From PALSA-693 sp963780345 (GTDB lineage Bacteria; Actinomycetota; Acidimicrobiia; Acidimicrobiales; Palsa-688): a stretch of DNA of 64,000 nucleotides. The notes under the pieces were generated by a model. That model saw only the letters and a program-made list of their open reading frames with translations, had not been told where the DNA came from and ran no database searches. The translations under genes were made by a program, and so were the position numbers. How positions within the stretch are numbered: position 1 is the stretch's first letter; every line of letters starts with the position of its first letter. Positions 18,259 through 26,427 of the stretch are shown here, in pieces. The stretch covers positions 903,623 through 967,622 of the forward strand of contig CAWABU010000002.1 in NCBI GenBank assembly GCA_963780345.1, in the 5' to 3' direction.

Positions 18259-18734
18259 TTACTCCACCGATGCGTCGAGGTGCCACCGCACGATGCGGAA
18301 CCCATGGGCTACCGCGTTGGTGAGTCCGTCTCGGTCGAAGTGGCCGTCGTCTCGGCGGGCGATGGGGATGAAGCTCGCGGTCCTCGGGTTCACTGCGGTC
18401 ATGGTCATGAGAGCGTTGTCGATCTCGTCGACGTCGTCGATGAGGTCTGGGCGTGCGGTGACGTCGCGTCCGCCGAGTCGGATCCGTTCGGGGCGGCCGG
18501 GCTCGAGGTTGAGCTTCCAGTTCCCGCCGCCCGGCGTGAGAGCGAGTCCCCGTCTTTGACGTAGCTGACCGGTTGTCGATAGGACCGTCCGCTTCGTCGT
18601 CCGGTGAGGTAGAGCAGCATCAGCCGCTTGCTCAGCGGCGTCGAGAACGGCAGGGCGAGGATGCGACGCATGGGTGGGTTGACGAGTCGCATCAACCTCG
18701 CTTGGCGGCGCAGTCGTGGTGGCCGGTCGCTCAT
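18259..18734 (-). pseudogene. deazaflavin (F420)-dependent nitroreductase-family protein, frameshifted
   Basis: The start at 18734 (GGAG 7 bases upstream) gives MSDRPPRLRRQARLMR, then LLYLTGRRSGRSYRQPVSYV, the beta-barrel entry of Ddn-type F420-dependent reductases. Near 18555 the frame changes and the rest (LTPGGGNWKLNLEPGRPERI, then VVRWHLD-like C terminus) continues in another frame to 18259. The corrected length of about 158 residues is normal for the family. It is in line with the SDR and SnoaL genes and was probably their operon partner. Confidence 0.75.
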
Positions 18735-18806
18735 CGATTTCTCCGTTCTCATGGTGCTGTTCGTCCTCGCTGCTCGTCGCAGAGCGGCATCGGCGTGGCT
18801 GGTTGT

Positions 18807-19565
18807 TCAGACAAGGACGGAGCCGCCGGCGATGTCCAGGATGATCCCGCTGATCCACGAGGAGTGATCCGAGGCCAGGAACAAGGCGGCGTGGGCCACG
18901 TCGTCGGGTGTGCCAAGACGTTGGACAGGATGGGTGTGGCGCAGCTGTTCTTGGATGGCGTCGGGTATCTGCTGCTGGTTGCGCTCGGTGAGGATCGTTT
19001 CGGGGGCGAGGCAGTTGACCCGCACGCCATCGGGGCCTGCTTGGGCGGCCAGCTCCTTGGTGAGCACCTCGATGCCCGCTTTGGCGGCGGCGTAGGCCAG
19101 TGGGGACTGGGGAGTCGGACGACGGGCAGCGGCCGAGGACATGGTGATGATGGTGCCGTGGCGCCGTTGTCTCATCCCGGGCAGGAATGCCTTGACGGTC
19201 AGGAAGGTGGCGGTCAGGTTGGCGTCGACCGATTCTCGCCAGTCGGCTTCGGCGATGTCTTCGAGCGGCCCGGGCCGTACGGTGCTCCCGCCAGCGTTGG
19301 CGACCAGGACGTCTAGGGGACCCAGACGTTGCTCGATCGAGTCTCGCACAGCTTCGATCTGGTCGTAGCGGGTGAGGTCGGCGACCGCAGCGAGGGCACG
19401 CCCGCCGGCTTCTTCGATCCCGGCAGTGACGGCCGTCACGGCGTCGGTGTCCCGGCCGTGGACGACGACGGCGGCGCCTCGCTCGGCGAAGAGTCTGGCG
19501 ATGGCGGCCCCGATGCCGCGCGAGCTTCCGGTCACCAGCGCGACACGACCGTCCAGCTCGTTCAT
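18807..19565 (-). CDS. short-chain dehydrogenase/reductase
   Basis: A 252-residue classical SDR. The NAD(P)-binding TGSSRGIG motif is at residues 12-19, NAGG at about 89, and the catalytic Ser (MSSAAARR) and YAAAK tetrad residues are present. The C-terminal family signature VNCLAPETILTE follows. GAAGGGA lies just before the ATG at 19565, whose ATGA overlaps the stop of the upstream SnoaL-like frame. It probably oxidises or reduces a hydroxyl or keto group; substrate unknown. Divergent MarR control is likely. Confidence 0.92.
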   Translation of the reverse strand: MNELDGRVALVTGSSRGIGAAIARLFAERGAAVVVHGRDTDAVTAVTAGIEEAGGRALAAVADLTRYDQIEAVRDSIEQRLGPLDVLVANAGGSTVRPGPLEDIAEADWRESVDANLTATFLTVKAFLPGMRQRRHGTIITMSSAAARRPTPQSPLAYAAAKAGIEVLTKELAAQAGPDGVRVNCLAPETILTERNQQQIPDAIQEQLRHTHPVQRLGTPDDVAHAALFLASDHSSWISGIILDIAGGSVLV

Positions 19566-20004
19566 CGTCCCTTCCTTTCGGCGTTTATAGCGGCACTGGT
19601 TTCGGCGGGGTTGGTTGGTCCGGGTATGGGTGGGGAGCCCTGGGTGCCGGCGATGAAGCTCATGTGGACGGAGGCGAGCTGCAAGGCTTGGGAGTCGGGC
19701 ACGATGACGAGCGTGGCCCGTAGCGCTTCGGGAAGGGCTGGCCTTGGTAGGTGCCACGGGCGTTGTTGCGGGCCGTGACAACCGCGACGTAGCCGTAGAG
19801 GCGAATCTGGATCTCTTCGAGACTGAACTGCTCGTAGTCCAGGCCTTGGTGATGGCGGTCCAGCCATTCGGGCCGGGGGAGGACGAAACCGAGTGGGCCG
19901 ACACCACAGAAGTCGCCTGTGAGGAGACTCGCGAGCGCCTCGACGTCTCCGGCGCGCTCGGCAGTAGCCCATTTCGAGAGGAAGGCGTGGATGTGCTCTG
20001 ACAT
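19562..20004 (-). pseudogene. SnoaL/NTF2-like protein, frameshifted
   Basis: From the start at 20004 (AAGGAG 10 bases upstream) the frame reads MSEHIHAFLSKWATAERAGD, then LLTGDFCGVGPLGF and VVTARNNARGTYQGQPFP, a cone-shaped NTF2 fold typical of small cyclases, isomerases or ligand-binding proteins. Near 19730 the frame shifts; the expected C-terminal strands (LRATLVIVPDSQALQLASVH) lie in another frame that stops at 19562, overlapping the SDR start. One indel explains the break. Confidence 0.75.
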
Positions 20005-20105
20005 CTGGCGGGTCTCCTTGGACGACGTCGCTCGCCGCAAGCATAGGAATCACAGCCTTAGAGGTCAAATCATTAGAAGTCGATGGGTAGTGGTATCCTG
20101 TCCAG
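20005..20105. promoter_or_regulatory. divergent promoter/operator of the marR-SDR cluster
   Basis: A 101-base gap between the SnoaL/SDR cluster and the MarR gene, the usual place for a MarR operator. A TATCCT box at 20094-20099 lies 6 bases before the GTG at 20106, which would make the MarR transcript leaderless. I see no clean palindrome. Confidence 0.4.
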
Positions 20106-20579
20106 GTGCCGCCTCCCACGCAGCAACCGATCGGTCTTCACCTGGCAAGCGCTGCCCGGATCGTGCGGCGGGCATTCGATGAGACGCTCGCCGAGGCGGG
20201 AGGCTCCATGCCGGTGTGGTTGGTGCTGCTCAACCTAAAGATTCGGCGTCCCGCCAACCAGCGGGAGCTGGCGGAGGCGGTCGGGGTCAGGGAGGCCACG
20301 CTCACCCACCATCTCAGCTCCATGGACGCCGAAGGACTCATCACCCGGCGCCGCGACACCTTCAACCGTCGGATTCATGTAGTCGAGCTGACCGATGCGG
20401 GTGAGGAGACGTTCCTTCGTCTGCGGACGGCGGCGGTGGCGTTCGACCAGCGACTCCGAGCCGGCCTCACCGAGAAGGAAGTGGCCCGTCTTGAAGACGT
20501 ACTCGACCGTCTAGTTCAAAACGTGGCGGCCGACGACGAACCTCGCCAATGGGCCGGACTTTTGGACGCCAACCCGTAG
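20106..20579 (+). CDS. MarR-family transcriptional regulator
   Basis: A 157-residue protein with the MarR winged helix (about residues 45-110): ANQRELAEAVGVREATLTHH is the recognition helix region, and LITRRRDTFNRRIHVVELTD is the wing. MarR dimers usually repress a divergent operon and release it on binding a phenolic or similar ligand, so it probably controls the SDR cluster. The GTG start at 20106 may be leaderless, as there is no ribosome site. Confidence 0.9.
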   Translation: MPPPTQQPIGLHLASAARIVRRAFDETLAEAGGSMPVWLVLLNLKIRRPANQRELAEAVGVREATLTHHLSSMDAEGLITRRRDTFNRRIHVVELTDAGEETFLRLRTAAVAFDQRLRAGLTEKEVARLEDVLDRLVQNVAADDEPRQWAGLLDANP

Positions 20580-21069
20580 TCAACTCAAGGTGAGCCGTAA
20601 CCCACCCGCGTTCGGGCGCGTCCGACCCGAAGGTCGCTACGAGCCGAGTACGGCTGCGTGCTCTATCCGAACGTCAACGAACGCAACGGGCGTTGCTCGC
20701 TGAGAATCGCCTTCGCAAGTGCCGACCACCGTGGCCAGCCGGTTAAGGCGTTCGGGCGGTGCCCGCCGCCAACTGGAACCGGCCAACAGTGAACGCAGGT
20801 CGCTCATCTGCGCCCCCGACCGCCGCGACGACATCAACCGAATGCCGCCGCCCTATCGCCTAATACACGGCTCGGGCGCTCGGCCGCGCGTACAGAACGA
20901 TGCTGGCAGGGACGGCCCAGCTGGCAGTACCTAACCGGCATCGTTCCGCGCACGGTTGCGCTCCTCTACCGACGACGCGACACAGGGCACCGCGCGGGGG
21001 CCGGGCGACCGTGCGTCGAGCCAGACCCCAATCTGCACCAAGGGACCGCTCTTCGAACTAGACGGCGAG
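20580..21069. other. intergenic, no gene seen
   Basis: About 490 bases between the MarR gene and the IS1182 remnant. Short frames are present but none has a recognisable product or ribosome site. Confidence 0.4.
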
Positions 21070-21609
21070 CAGGGCTTTGCTGCGGAGGGCCGGCGCCGAA
21101 GCCCGCCGCGTGGACCTGGTGGCCAAGGTGCCGCCCGCCACCAACGCCGGCCGCTACCCCAAGACCGACTTCTACGTGGACCTGGAGGCGGGCGAGGTCA
21201 CCTGCCCGGCCGGGGAAGTCACCACCGCCGCCACCCCCGGCCGCGATCACAAAGGCCGGCCCGGTCGCTGTTCCGCTTCAACCCCGCCGAGTGTGCCACC
21301 TGCCCCCTGCGAGCCGATTGCACCCCGGCGGCGGGCGGGCGGACCGTCTTTGTCGGTGTCCACCACCAGCGCCTGGCCGCCGCTCGGGCCGCCCAACACC
21401 ACCCCAAGATCGTGACCCTGCTGCGCAATCGAGCCAAGGTGGAGCGCAGGATCGACCACCTCCAGGATCTCGGCATGCGTAAAGCCCGCTACCGAGGCCG
21501 ACGGAAGACCAAACTTCAAGGGCTCATGGCCGCTACCGTGGCCAACATCAGCCGCCTCGAGGTCCCGGGCGCCCTCGGCCAGACCGCCGAAAGGGCCTCG
21601 GCCGCCTGA
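21070..21609 (+). pseudogene. IS1182-family transposase, C-terminal remnant
   Basis: The plus strand encodes RVDLVAKVPPATNAGRYPKT, then LEAGEVTCPAGEVTT in one frame. After a frameshift near 21262 it encodes LFRFNPAECATCPLRADCTP, RAKVERRIDHLQDLGMRKAR and LMAATVANISRL in another. The Cys-rich segment and the RKARYRGRRK helix are the typical IS1182 C terminus. The N-terminal DDE part is missing. A close relative in the opposite orientation lies at 51.58-52.05 kb. Confidence 0.8.
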
Positions 21610-22185
21610 ACCGCCCCACCCGACCGCCCCACCTCGCCGGCGCCTTAGAGGAATCACACCCCAATAACCCATCGGCGCTCAACCCACCACCACAGCCAAC
21701 TCCCCCAACCTACGCCCAAACAGGCACTTCGTGCCGAGTCACCTAGGAGGGCGTCGACCTCCCGGCATCGCAGCGTCCTCGTCAGGACCGAGGGTCCCGT
21801 CATATCCACCGCCTCCGAGCTACTACGGTGGCCGCTGACCTGGAGTTGTTCGATCGCTTCGGGAGTGCGAGCCCGCACGCCCCGATCGGTGTGAGGCGGC
21901 CAAGTGTACGCGCGTGTGCGCTGTGCCTTTGCTCACGACTGGTGATTTGTGGGTATCAGGGTTCGAGCGGCTCTTGGAAGGTGAACGGCTCACCGAAGCA
22001 CGGACAGATCCCTTCTGGGCCCATCAGCGACGGGTAACCCCATACAGGCATGGCAGGCGACCCGCTGCGCTAGGCGGTTGGTGGAGGGCATCAGTATGGA
22101 ATGATTTCCCCACCGGCTCAACGGAGCCAGGCCGTCGCTCGTGTGATCCCGGGGTCGATTCGGGCCAGGAAAGGAGGGGATCGGT
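21610..22185. other. intergenic, upstream of cspA
   Basis: About 575 bases with no supported gene. The last 150 bases probably hold the cspA promoter and a long 5' leader, as is common for cold-shock genes, but no -35/-10 pair is clear. Confidence 0.35.
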
Positions 22186-22386
22186 GTGGCAACTGGCACC
22201 GTGAAGTGGTTCAACGGTGAGAAGCGTTTCGGCTTTATCGCCCAAGACGGCGACGGCCCGGACGTGTTCGTGCACTTCAGCGCCATCACCGCCAGCGGGT
22301 ACCGCAACCTCGAAGGCCCCAAGGTCCAATACGAGACCAGCCAGGGCCCCAAGGGCCTCCAAGCCGCCAACGTCCAACGCATCTGA
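22186..22386 (+). CDS. cspA: cold-shock protein (CspA family)
   Basis: A 66-residue single cold-shock domain: GTVKWFNGEKRFGFI contains RNP1, VFVHF is RNP2, and the C-terminal strand is KGLQAANVQRI. It binds single-stranded RNA/DNA and melts RNA structure. Residue 14 is Arg (KRFGFI) where most homologs have Gly (KGFGFI), a minor variation. AAGGAGG lies 8-9 bases before the GTG start. Monocistronic. Confidence 0.95.
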   Translation: MATGTVKWFNGEKRFGFIAQDGDGPDVFVHFSAITASGYRNLEGPKVQYETSQGPKGLQAANVQRI

Positions 22387-23393
22387 CCAGACGCACGGTT
22401 GGCGAGGCGTCCCGGACCTCGCCGACCGCCGTCCTGCCCGCTCGCAGCGGTCCACGGGTCCCGAGTCGAAAGACGCGGTCGGTAACTCGCCGCCGGGCTC
22501 ACCGCCATGGCAAAAATGTCGTGCCGCGACCAGCCACGGATGCTCGATCCGACAGAGCCGAAGGTGAACGAGACTGGGCAATGGAGTCTGTGCAATCGTC
22601 GCTACTTCGGGCCGCCCGACTATTCCGTTTGCCCTCTGCGCCCGCCGGACCGAGGATGGGGTGTTGACAGCTCGATCATGATGCGGGATCGCCGACAACT
22701 GCTCGCGCTGGGCGTCCGTCAAGAACCGGAGCGGCACCCCCCGGACCCTACGACCACTACGTCGCGGATGCCCCGACCCGGCTCTTGGCGTTGGTTTTTG
22801 TCCCATTAATGCTGCTAGCCGGAGCTCGACACCGCCGTTGACCCGGCCATCACCCTGGTGTGACGGCTCAAGAACCTCGCCGGCGGTCCCGGGTGGGACC
22901 GCCCCTCCGGGCGGTCCGCCGCCACAGCGGCCAAAGGCACCCCCAAGCCGGGCCGAGGAACAGCCAAGACACCCCAGACCGGCGGGCAGCCAAAGAACGC
23001 CTCAACACCGACCTACACCGCGACGAGCCCGGCCCGTGGCGCCGACCGGGCCGCCGACGGCTGAAGACCGCCGAGCGGTCGTCGCGGGCTAACCGGGTTG
23101 CACGATGCTGTTTCGATCGAAGATGCTCGCTACCACGCAAACTGCGAGATCGAGTTTGATGTCAACAGACAGGAGGAGCGGTCCGATTTGCATACGCCCA
23201 TTCGGCTCTATCTTCAGCCAGCAGCATGAGCCAAGGTGGGGAGAGGGGATAGGCACGCCTGGAAGATCGTGCTCTATACTGCGCCCGGGCTCGATCGTGA
23301 GCCGTGTGCGGTGGGGCGCGTGTCAGCTACGGAGGGGTCGTGGGATCGCGCCGTGGTCATCCGGCCGGCGCGAAGCCTGACCAAACGGCTGAC
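22387..23393. other. intergenic, no supported gene
   Basis: About 1 kb with no convincing CDS. The minus strand at about 22.74-22.65 kb encodes PLRFLTDAQREQLSAIP, weakly like the N terminus of Tn3-family transposases. Plus-strand frames near 22.85-23.10 kb are Pro/Arg-rich and look non-coding. Confidence 0.4.
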
Positions 23394-23435
23394 GGTATCG
23401 GTACGGCTAACCTAGGTATCGGTACGGCTAACCTA
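23394..23435. repeat. perfect 21-bp tandem duplication
   Basis: A 21-base unit beginning GGTATCGGTACGGCTAACC is repeated twice without mismatch (23394-23414, 23415-23435). The second copy ends in the stop codon of the DUF1918 gene. Confidence 0.85.
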
Positions 23436-23624
23436 ATGGGAACCGGACGACTCCACGAAGGCGTCGGAGCTGGGAAAGATGATCGACTCGTGCCCGTCAT
23501 CCCATCGGATCCGGTAGTGGCGGCCGCTGGTGCCCTCGATGACCTCGACGACCTCCCCTGATTTGCGCCCGCTGCCCACCCGGCGGGACTCGATGGCGAT
23601 GCGGTCCCCTGTCTCACAATCCAT
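23433..23624 (-). CDS. DUF1918 family small protein
   Basis: A 63-residue SH3-like barrel protein of the actinobacterial DUF1918 family. The family pattern is visible: CETGDRIAIESRRVG, GEVVEVIEG and YRIRWDDGHESIIFPSSDA. GGGAGG sits 7 bases before the ATG at 23624. The molecular role of the family is not established. The last codons overlap a 21-bp tandem duplication, so the C-terminal residues may have changed recently. Confidence 0.88.
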   Translation of the reverse strand: MDCETGDRIAIESRRVGSGRKSGEVVEVIEGTSGRHYRIRWDDGHESIIFPSSDAFVESSGSH

Positions 23625-23761
23625 GTTGTGCCTCCCGCGCTTAAATCCAAGGTCGACCTGCGCGAGTCAGCGTACCGTGGTCTGCGGGCCAGCTCCGTCC
23701 ACGCCGACGTCGCATTTCACTCCGGGCCCAAGACCATCGAACCGACCCGCGGGGCACGGTC

Positions 23762-23990
23762 GTGAGCGCCATCGCTCCCACCCTGTGGAGGGTTCTTCGC
23801 CCAGCGGCTCGTCAACCAGAAACGGGTCAGCGTCCACACCATATCCGCCTATCGGGAGACGTTCCGCCTGCTGCTCGGTTTCGCTTCGCAACGGACCGGA
23901 AAGCGACCCTGCGATCTGGACTTCGACGACATGTGCGCCGCTCTGCACGGCCTGGCCTCCCTGCGAATCAGCAAACCCAGTTTCCCTTGG
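23762..23990 (+). pseudogene. tyrosine recombinase N-terminal fragment
   Basis: A GTG at 23762 gives VSAIAPTLWR. After a frameshift near 23790 the sequence continues FFAQRLVNQKRVSVHTISAY, then RETFRLLLGFASQRTGKRP, the SAM-like core-binding domain of an XerD-like integrase. Homology ends after LDFDDMCAALHGLASL and no catalytic domain follows. An integrase C-terminal fragment on the same strand lies at 31.35-31.59 kb. Confidence 0.65.
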
Positions 23991-24216
23991 CCCCTGCTAG
24001 CCCCGCTCGTGACCCAGACACTCGCGGCACACCTCGGCCCGGCCCAACGTCGGAACCCAACCACCGAGAACAGCTGATCCGGCCGCCCCCGCCGGTTCAC
24101 CGCCAGCGGCTTCACACCCAGCCGTCAGCCCCACGGCAGGTTTGCGGCGCATTCCGGCTGACCCCGTAGTAGTGCGGGCATTTGCGGCGACGGGACGATC
24201 TCCAGCCGTGGTGGCT

Positions 24217-25152
24217 TCAGCCAGTGAGCAGCTCGCGGGCGCCCCGGTGGGTCGAGGGGTGGCGCAGCTTGGATATGGCCCGGGCCTCGATCTGGCGGAC
24301 CCGTTCCCGGGTCAGGCTGAAATGCTCCGCCACCTCCTCGAGGGTCCTGGGGTGGCCGCGGTCGAGCCCGAAGCGCAGCCGCAGGATCTCCCGTTCGCGC
24401 TCGTCGAGGGCGAGGAGCATATTGTTGACCTCGCGGCACAGCAGCCCGGCGGCGGCGGCGGCGAAGGGGGAGACCGCGGAGGGGTCTTCGACCGTGTCGC
24501 CGAGTTCGGCGTCGCTGTCTTCGCGGAGCGGCTGGGAGAGCGACACGGCCTCGGCCGCGTGGCGGAGGATCTCGGTGACCTTCTCCTCCTTCACCTCCAG
24601 GTCGGCAGCCAGTTCGGCCACCGTCGGGCGCCGGCCCAGCTGGCCTTCGAGGCGGCCCCCGGCCTTGGTCAGCTGGGTGAGCAGCTGGCCGGCGTTAACC
24701 GGGAGCCGCACGATGCGACCGCTGTTGGCGATTCCGCGGCTGATGGCCTGGCGGATCCACCCGGTGGCGTAGGTGGAGAATTTGAACCCCTTGCGCCAGT
24801 CGAACTTCTCGACCGCGTGGAGCAGGCCCAGGTTGCCTTCCTGGACCAGATCCAGGAGGGGCAGCTCGGCGGCCTGGTACTGCTTGGCGATGGACACCAC
24901 CAGACGCAGGTTGGCCGTGACGAAGGTCTCCGCCGCCTCGTCGCCGGCGCGGACCAGGCGGCGCAGCTCGCGCTGGCGGGCTGCGGTCACCCCTTCGGCT
25001 CCTGCCAGCTCGGCCCGGGCCTCCCGGCCGGCTTCGGCGGCCTGGGCCAGCCGGGCCTCGTCGTCCTTGGTGAGCAGCGTATGCTTACTGATGTCGTTCA
25101 GGTAGAGGCGGACCAGGTCCTCCTCGGGCTGAGCGGCCCGCTTGTTGGGCAC
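24217..25152 (-). CDS. sigma-70 factor, group 2 type (paralog 1)
   Basis: A 311-residue sigma factor. Region 1.2 is EEDLVRLYLNDISKHTLL; region 2 includes NLRLVVSIAKQY, LPLLDLVQEGNLGLLHAV and KFSTYATGWIRQAISRG; region 3 is GRRPTVAELAADLEV; region 4.2 is LTRERVRQIEARAISKLR. In region 2.3 the usual WW pair is GW, so one of the aromatic residues used in promoter melting is lost. The GTG at 25152 is preferred (GAGGA 5-8 bases upstream; same position in paralog 2); the frame extends to 25194. It lies downstream of RNA-like element copy 1 on the same strand, separated by about 680 bases. Confidence 0.92.
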   Translation of the reverse strand: MPNKRAAQPEEDLVRLYLNDISKHTLLTKDDEARLAQAAEAGREARAELAGAEGVTAARQRELRRLVRAGDEAAETFVTANLRLVVSIAKQYQAAELPLLDLVQEGNLGLLHAVEKFDWRKGFKFSTYATGWIRQAISRGIANSGRIVRLPVNAGQLLTQLTKAGGRLEGQLGRRPTVAELAADLEVKEEKVTEILRHAAEAVSLSQPLREDSDAELGDTVEDPSAVSPFAAAAAGLLCREVNNMLLALDEREREILRLRFGLDRGHPRTLEEVAEHFSLTRERVRQIEARAISKLRHPSTHRGARELLTG

Positions 25153-25198
25153 TCGTCCTCGTCTCTCGATGTACCCGGACAGATACTGTGGCAAGTAA

Positions 25199-25229
25199 CC
25201 GTCGGTCCGGGGTCAAGGACCGCCAACGG
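25199..25229 (-). promoter_or_regulatory. conserved hairpin upstream of sigma paralog 1
   Basis: CCGTCGGTCC and GGACCGCCAACGG form an imperfect stem 47 bases upstream of the GTG. The same sequence, nearly base for base, precedes sigma paralog 2, so it is either a conserved 5'-leader structure or an operator. Confidence 0.55.
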
Positions 25230-25825
25230 CGCACATCCGCGATCTCAGAATACCGGATCAACCCTCAACCCGAACGGGGGGTGCCGCAATGCTTGCGATT
25301 GCAGACCGGTTTGGCGATGACCGGAATCCGCCGGAAACCCGTCGGCCTCCACATGACCCAAAGCTGACGCCGATCGTGGCGACCATAGATCACCACCACT
25401 TCACCACTTGAGTCAACAAGACTCTCGAGGTGATTCGGATTCCCACAGGAAACCGGCCGATCGGCCTCGTACACCGAGAGCACTGGCATCCGACATGGAC
25501 GACACCGCCACCCTGCACCCACCGCTGCTACCCACCCGAGACAGAACAGCTGCGGCCCGATGTGATCGCCGCAAGTCCCAAGGCGGCAGCGCCTATCCTG
25601 ATGGCCGTCTCACGAGCATCCACCCCTGCAAGCCCACGCAACCGCCGCCTAATGCGGTGTTTTGCGCTGTTATACCCCCGAAGTCTCTTTCGCAGCATCA
25701 GAAATAGCACCGTAACCATGCGGTCTAATCCCGAACCGCATCGGTAGGTCAGGACTGCGCAGGAAAGGTCCGTCTCCGGGAAGCGGCACCTCCGCTTTCC
25801 GCTAGCACTCGAGCCTTGTCAGACG
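25230..25825. other. leader region between RNA element copy 1 and sigma paralog 1
   Basis: About 600 bases. A minus-strand frame (25489-25265, MPVLSVYEADRPVSCGNPNH) has two Cys pairs but no ribosome site. The segment next to the sigma gene resembles the matching region of paralog 2. A promoter-like TATTCT lies near 25.25 kb on the minus strand. Confidence 0.35.
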
Positions 25826-26111
25826 CAAAACGGCAACCTCAGAGGGTCGCCTTTTTGTTATTAATCCTTCTTTGTAAGCCGCCATCATCCGGTTCCGCTC
25901 GCAAGGGTGGGACCGCCTCGTCACAAGCGTGCGCCTTGACGCAGGCCCGGACACTGGGCCGGGTTCTAGTCGACGAACTCATCAGGACGACGTTCAGTGT
26001 AGGACCCCAGCAGCACTCACCAGAAGCGAGTACCCCCAAGGCCCAACTCAGTCAGGACGGCCAACCTCAACGGATGGGCTCTGTGTGTTCACATCGCCCT
26101 CCTCTGTAAAT
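25826..26111 (-). ncRNA. conserved structured RNA-like element, copy 1
   Basis: About 285 bases from a predicted start near 26110 to a terminal hairpin (GGCGACC/GGTTGCC, 25851-25832) followed by GTTTTGC. It aligns along its whole length with the plus-strand element at 40395-40680. A stem pairing GTACTC (26033-26028) with GAGTGC (26018-26013) is replaced by GTGATC/GATCAC in copy 2, with compensatory changes in two base pairs. Longer identical blocks include TTCGTCGACTAGAACC and GACGAGGCGGTCCCACCC. It contains a conserved 14-codon ORF. Its class is unknown; it could be a small RNA, a leader of the downstream sigma gene, or both. Confidence 0.65.
26048..26092 (-). CDS. 14-aa leader-like peptide in RNA element copy 1
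   Basis: GAGGAGG followed at 5 bases by a GTG (26092) encodes VNTQSPSVEVGRPD and a TGA. The element at 40.4 kb encodes VNTQSSSVEVGPPG with the same start, length and stop; two of the six changed codons are synonymous (AAC/AAT, TCC/TCT). The alternative reading is an ATG-TGA minimal ORF two bases upstream. Confidence 0.5.
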   Translation of the reverse strand: MNTQSPSVEVGRPD

Positions 26112-26115
26112 CCCA

Positions 26116-26121
26116 AATGTA
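26116..26121 (-). promoter_or_regulatory. -10 box of RNA element copy 1
   Basis: TACATT on the minus strand, aligned with TAGACT in copy 2. The -35 region is not obvious (TTGGCT lies only 13 bases upstream). Confidence 0.4.
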
Positions 26122-26427
26122 CCACGTCCTACCGAGCCAAGTGACTTGCTTTGAGCTTATCCGTACTCCATTTCACTGGCCGGACCGGTGACTGGCTGCC
26201 ATCGAGCGACGTCGCGGGCTACTGGCAGCCGATCCGTCCTGACGCTCGGAAGCCTGGTGAGGCACTTCCCAGAATCAGCCACTTCGGGAACGGGGTGTTG
26301 AAACCGGTGTCCGACAGGGCCGAACTGTTCATCACCGGCATACCAATCGCGCCCGCGGCGCGGACGAACATCTCGAAAGACAACAGTTCCAGCTGGACGG
26401 CGGACGATCTCCGGCCGAGTGGCCGTC
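26122..26427. other. intergenic between sigma paralog 2 and RNA element copy 1
   Basis: About 305 bases with no supported gene. The end next to the sigma gene resembles the 3' flank of paralog 1, so the duplicated unit includes it. Confidence 0.4.

Noticed and set aside
22640..22745. PLRFLTDAQREQLSAIP as a Tn3 transposase N terminus
   Set aside because: The match is short and the sequence after it does not continue as a Tn3 protein; noted only within the intergenic entry.
24142..25320. A 392-codon plus-strand frame, and a similar one at 26419-27597
   Set aside because: Both are antisense of the sigma factors, and their similarity only reflects the duplication.
25880..25920. AAGGGTGGGACCGCC on the plus strand resembles a T-box core
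   Set aside because: In the plus sense the terminator-like hairpin would precede it, no specifier domain is seen, and the conserved promoter, Shine-Dalgarno and ORF are all on the opposite strand.
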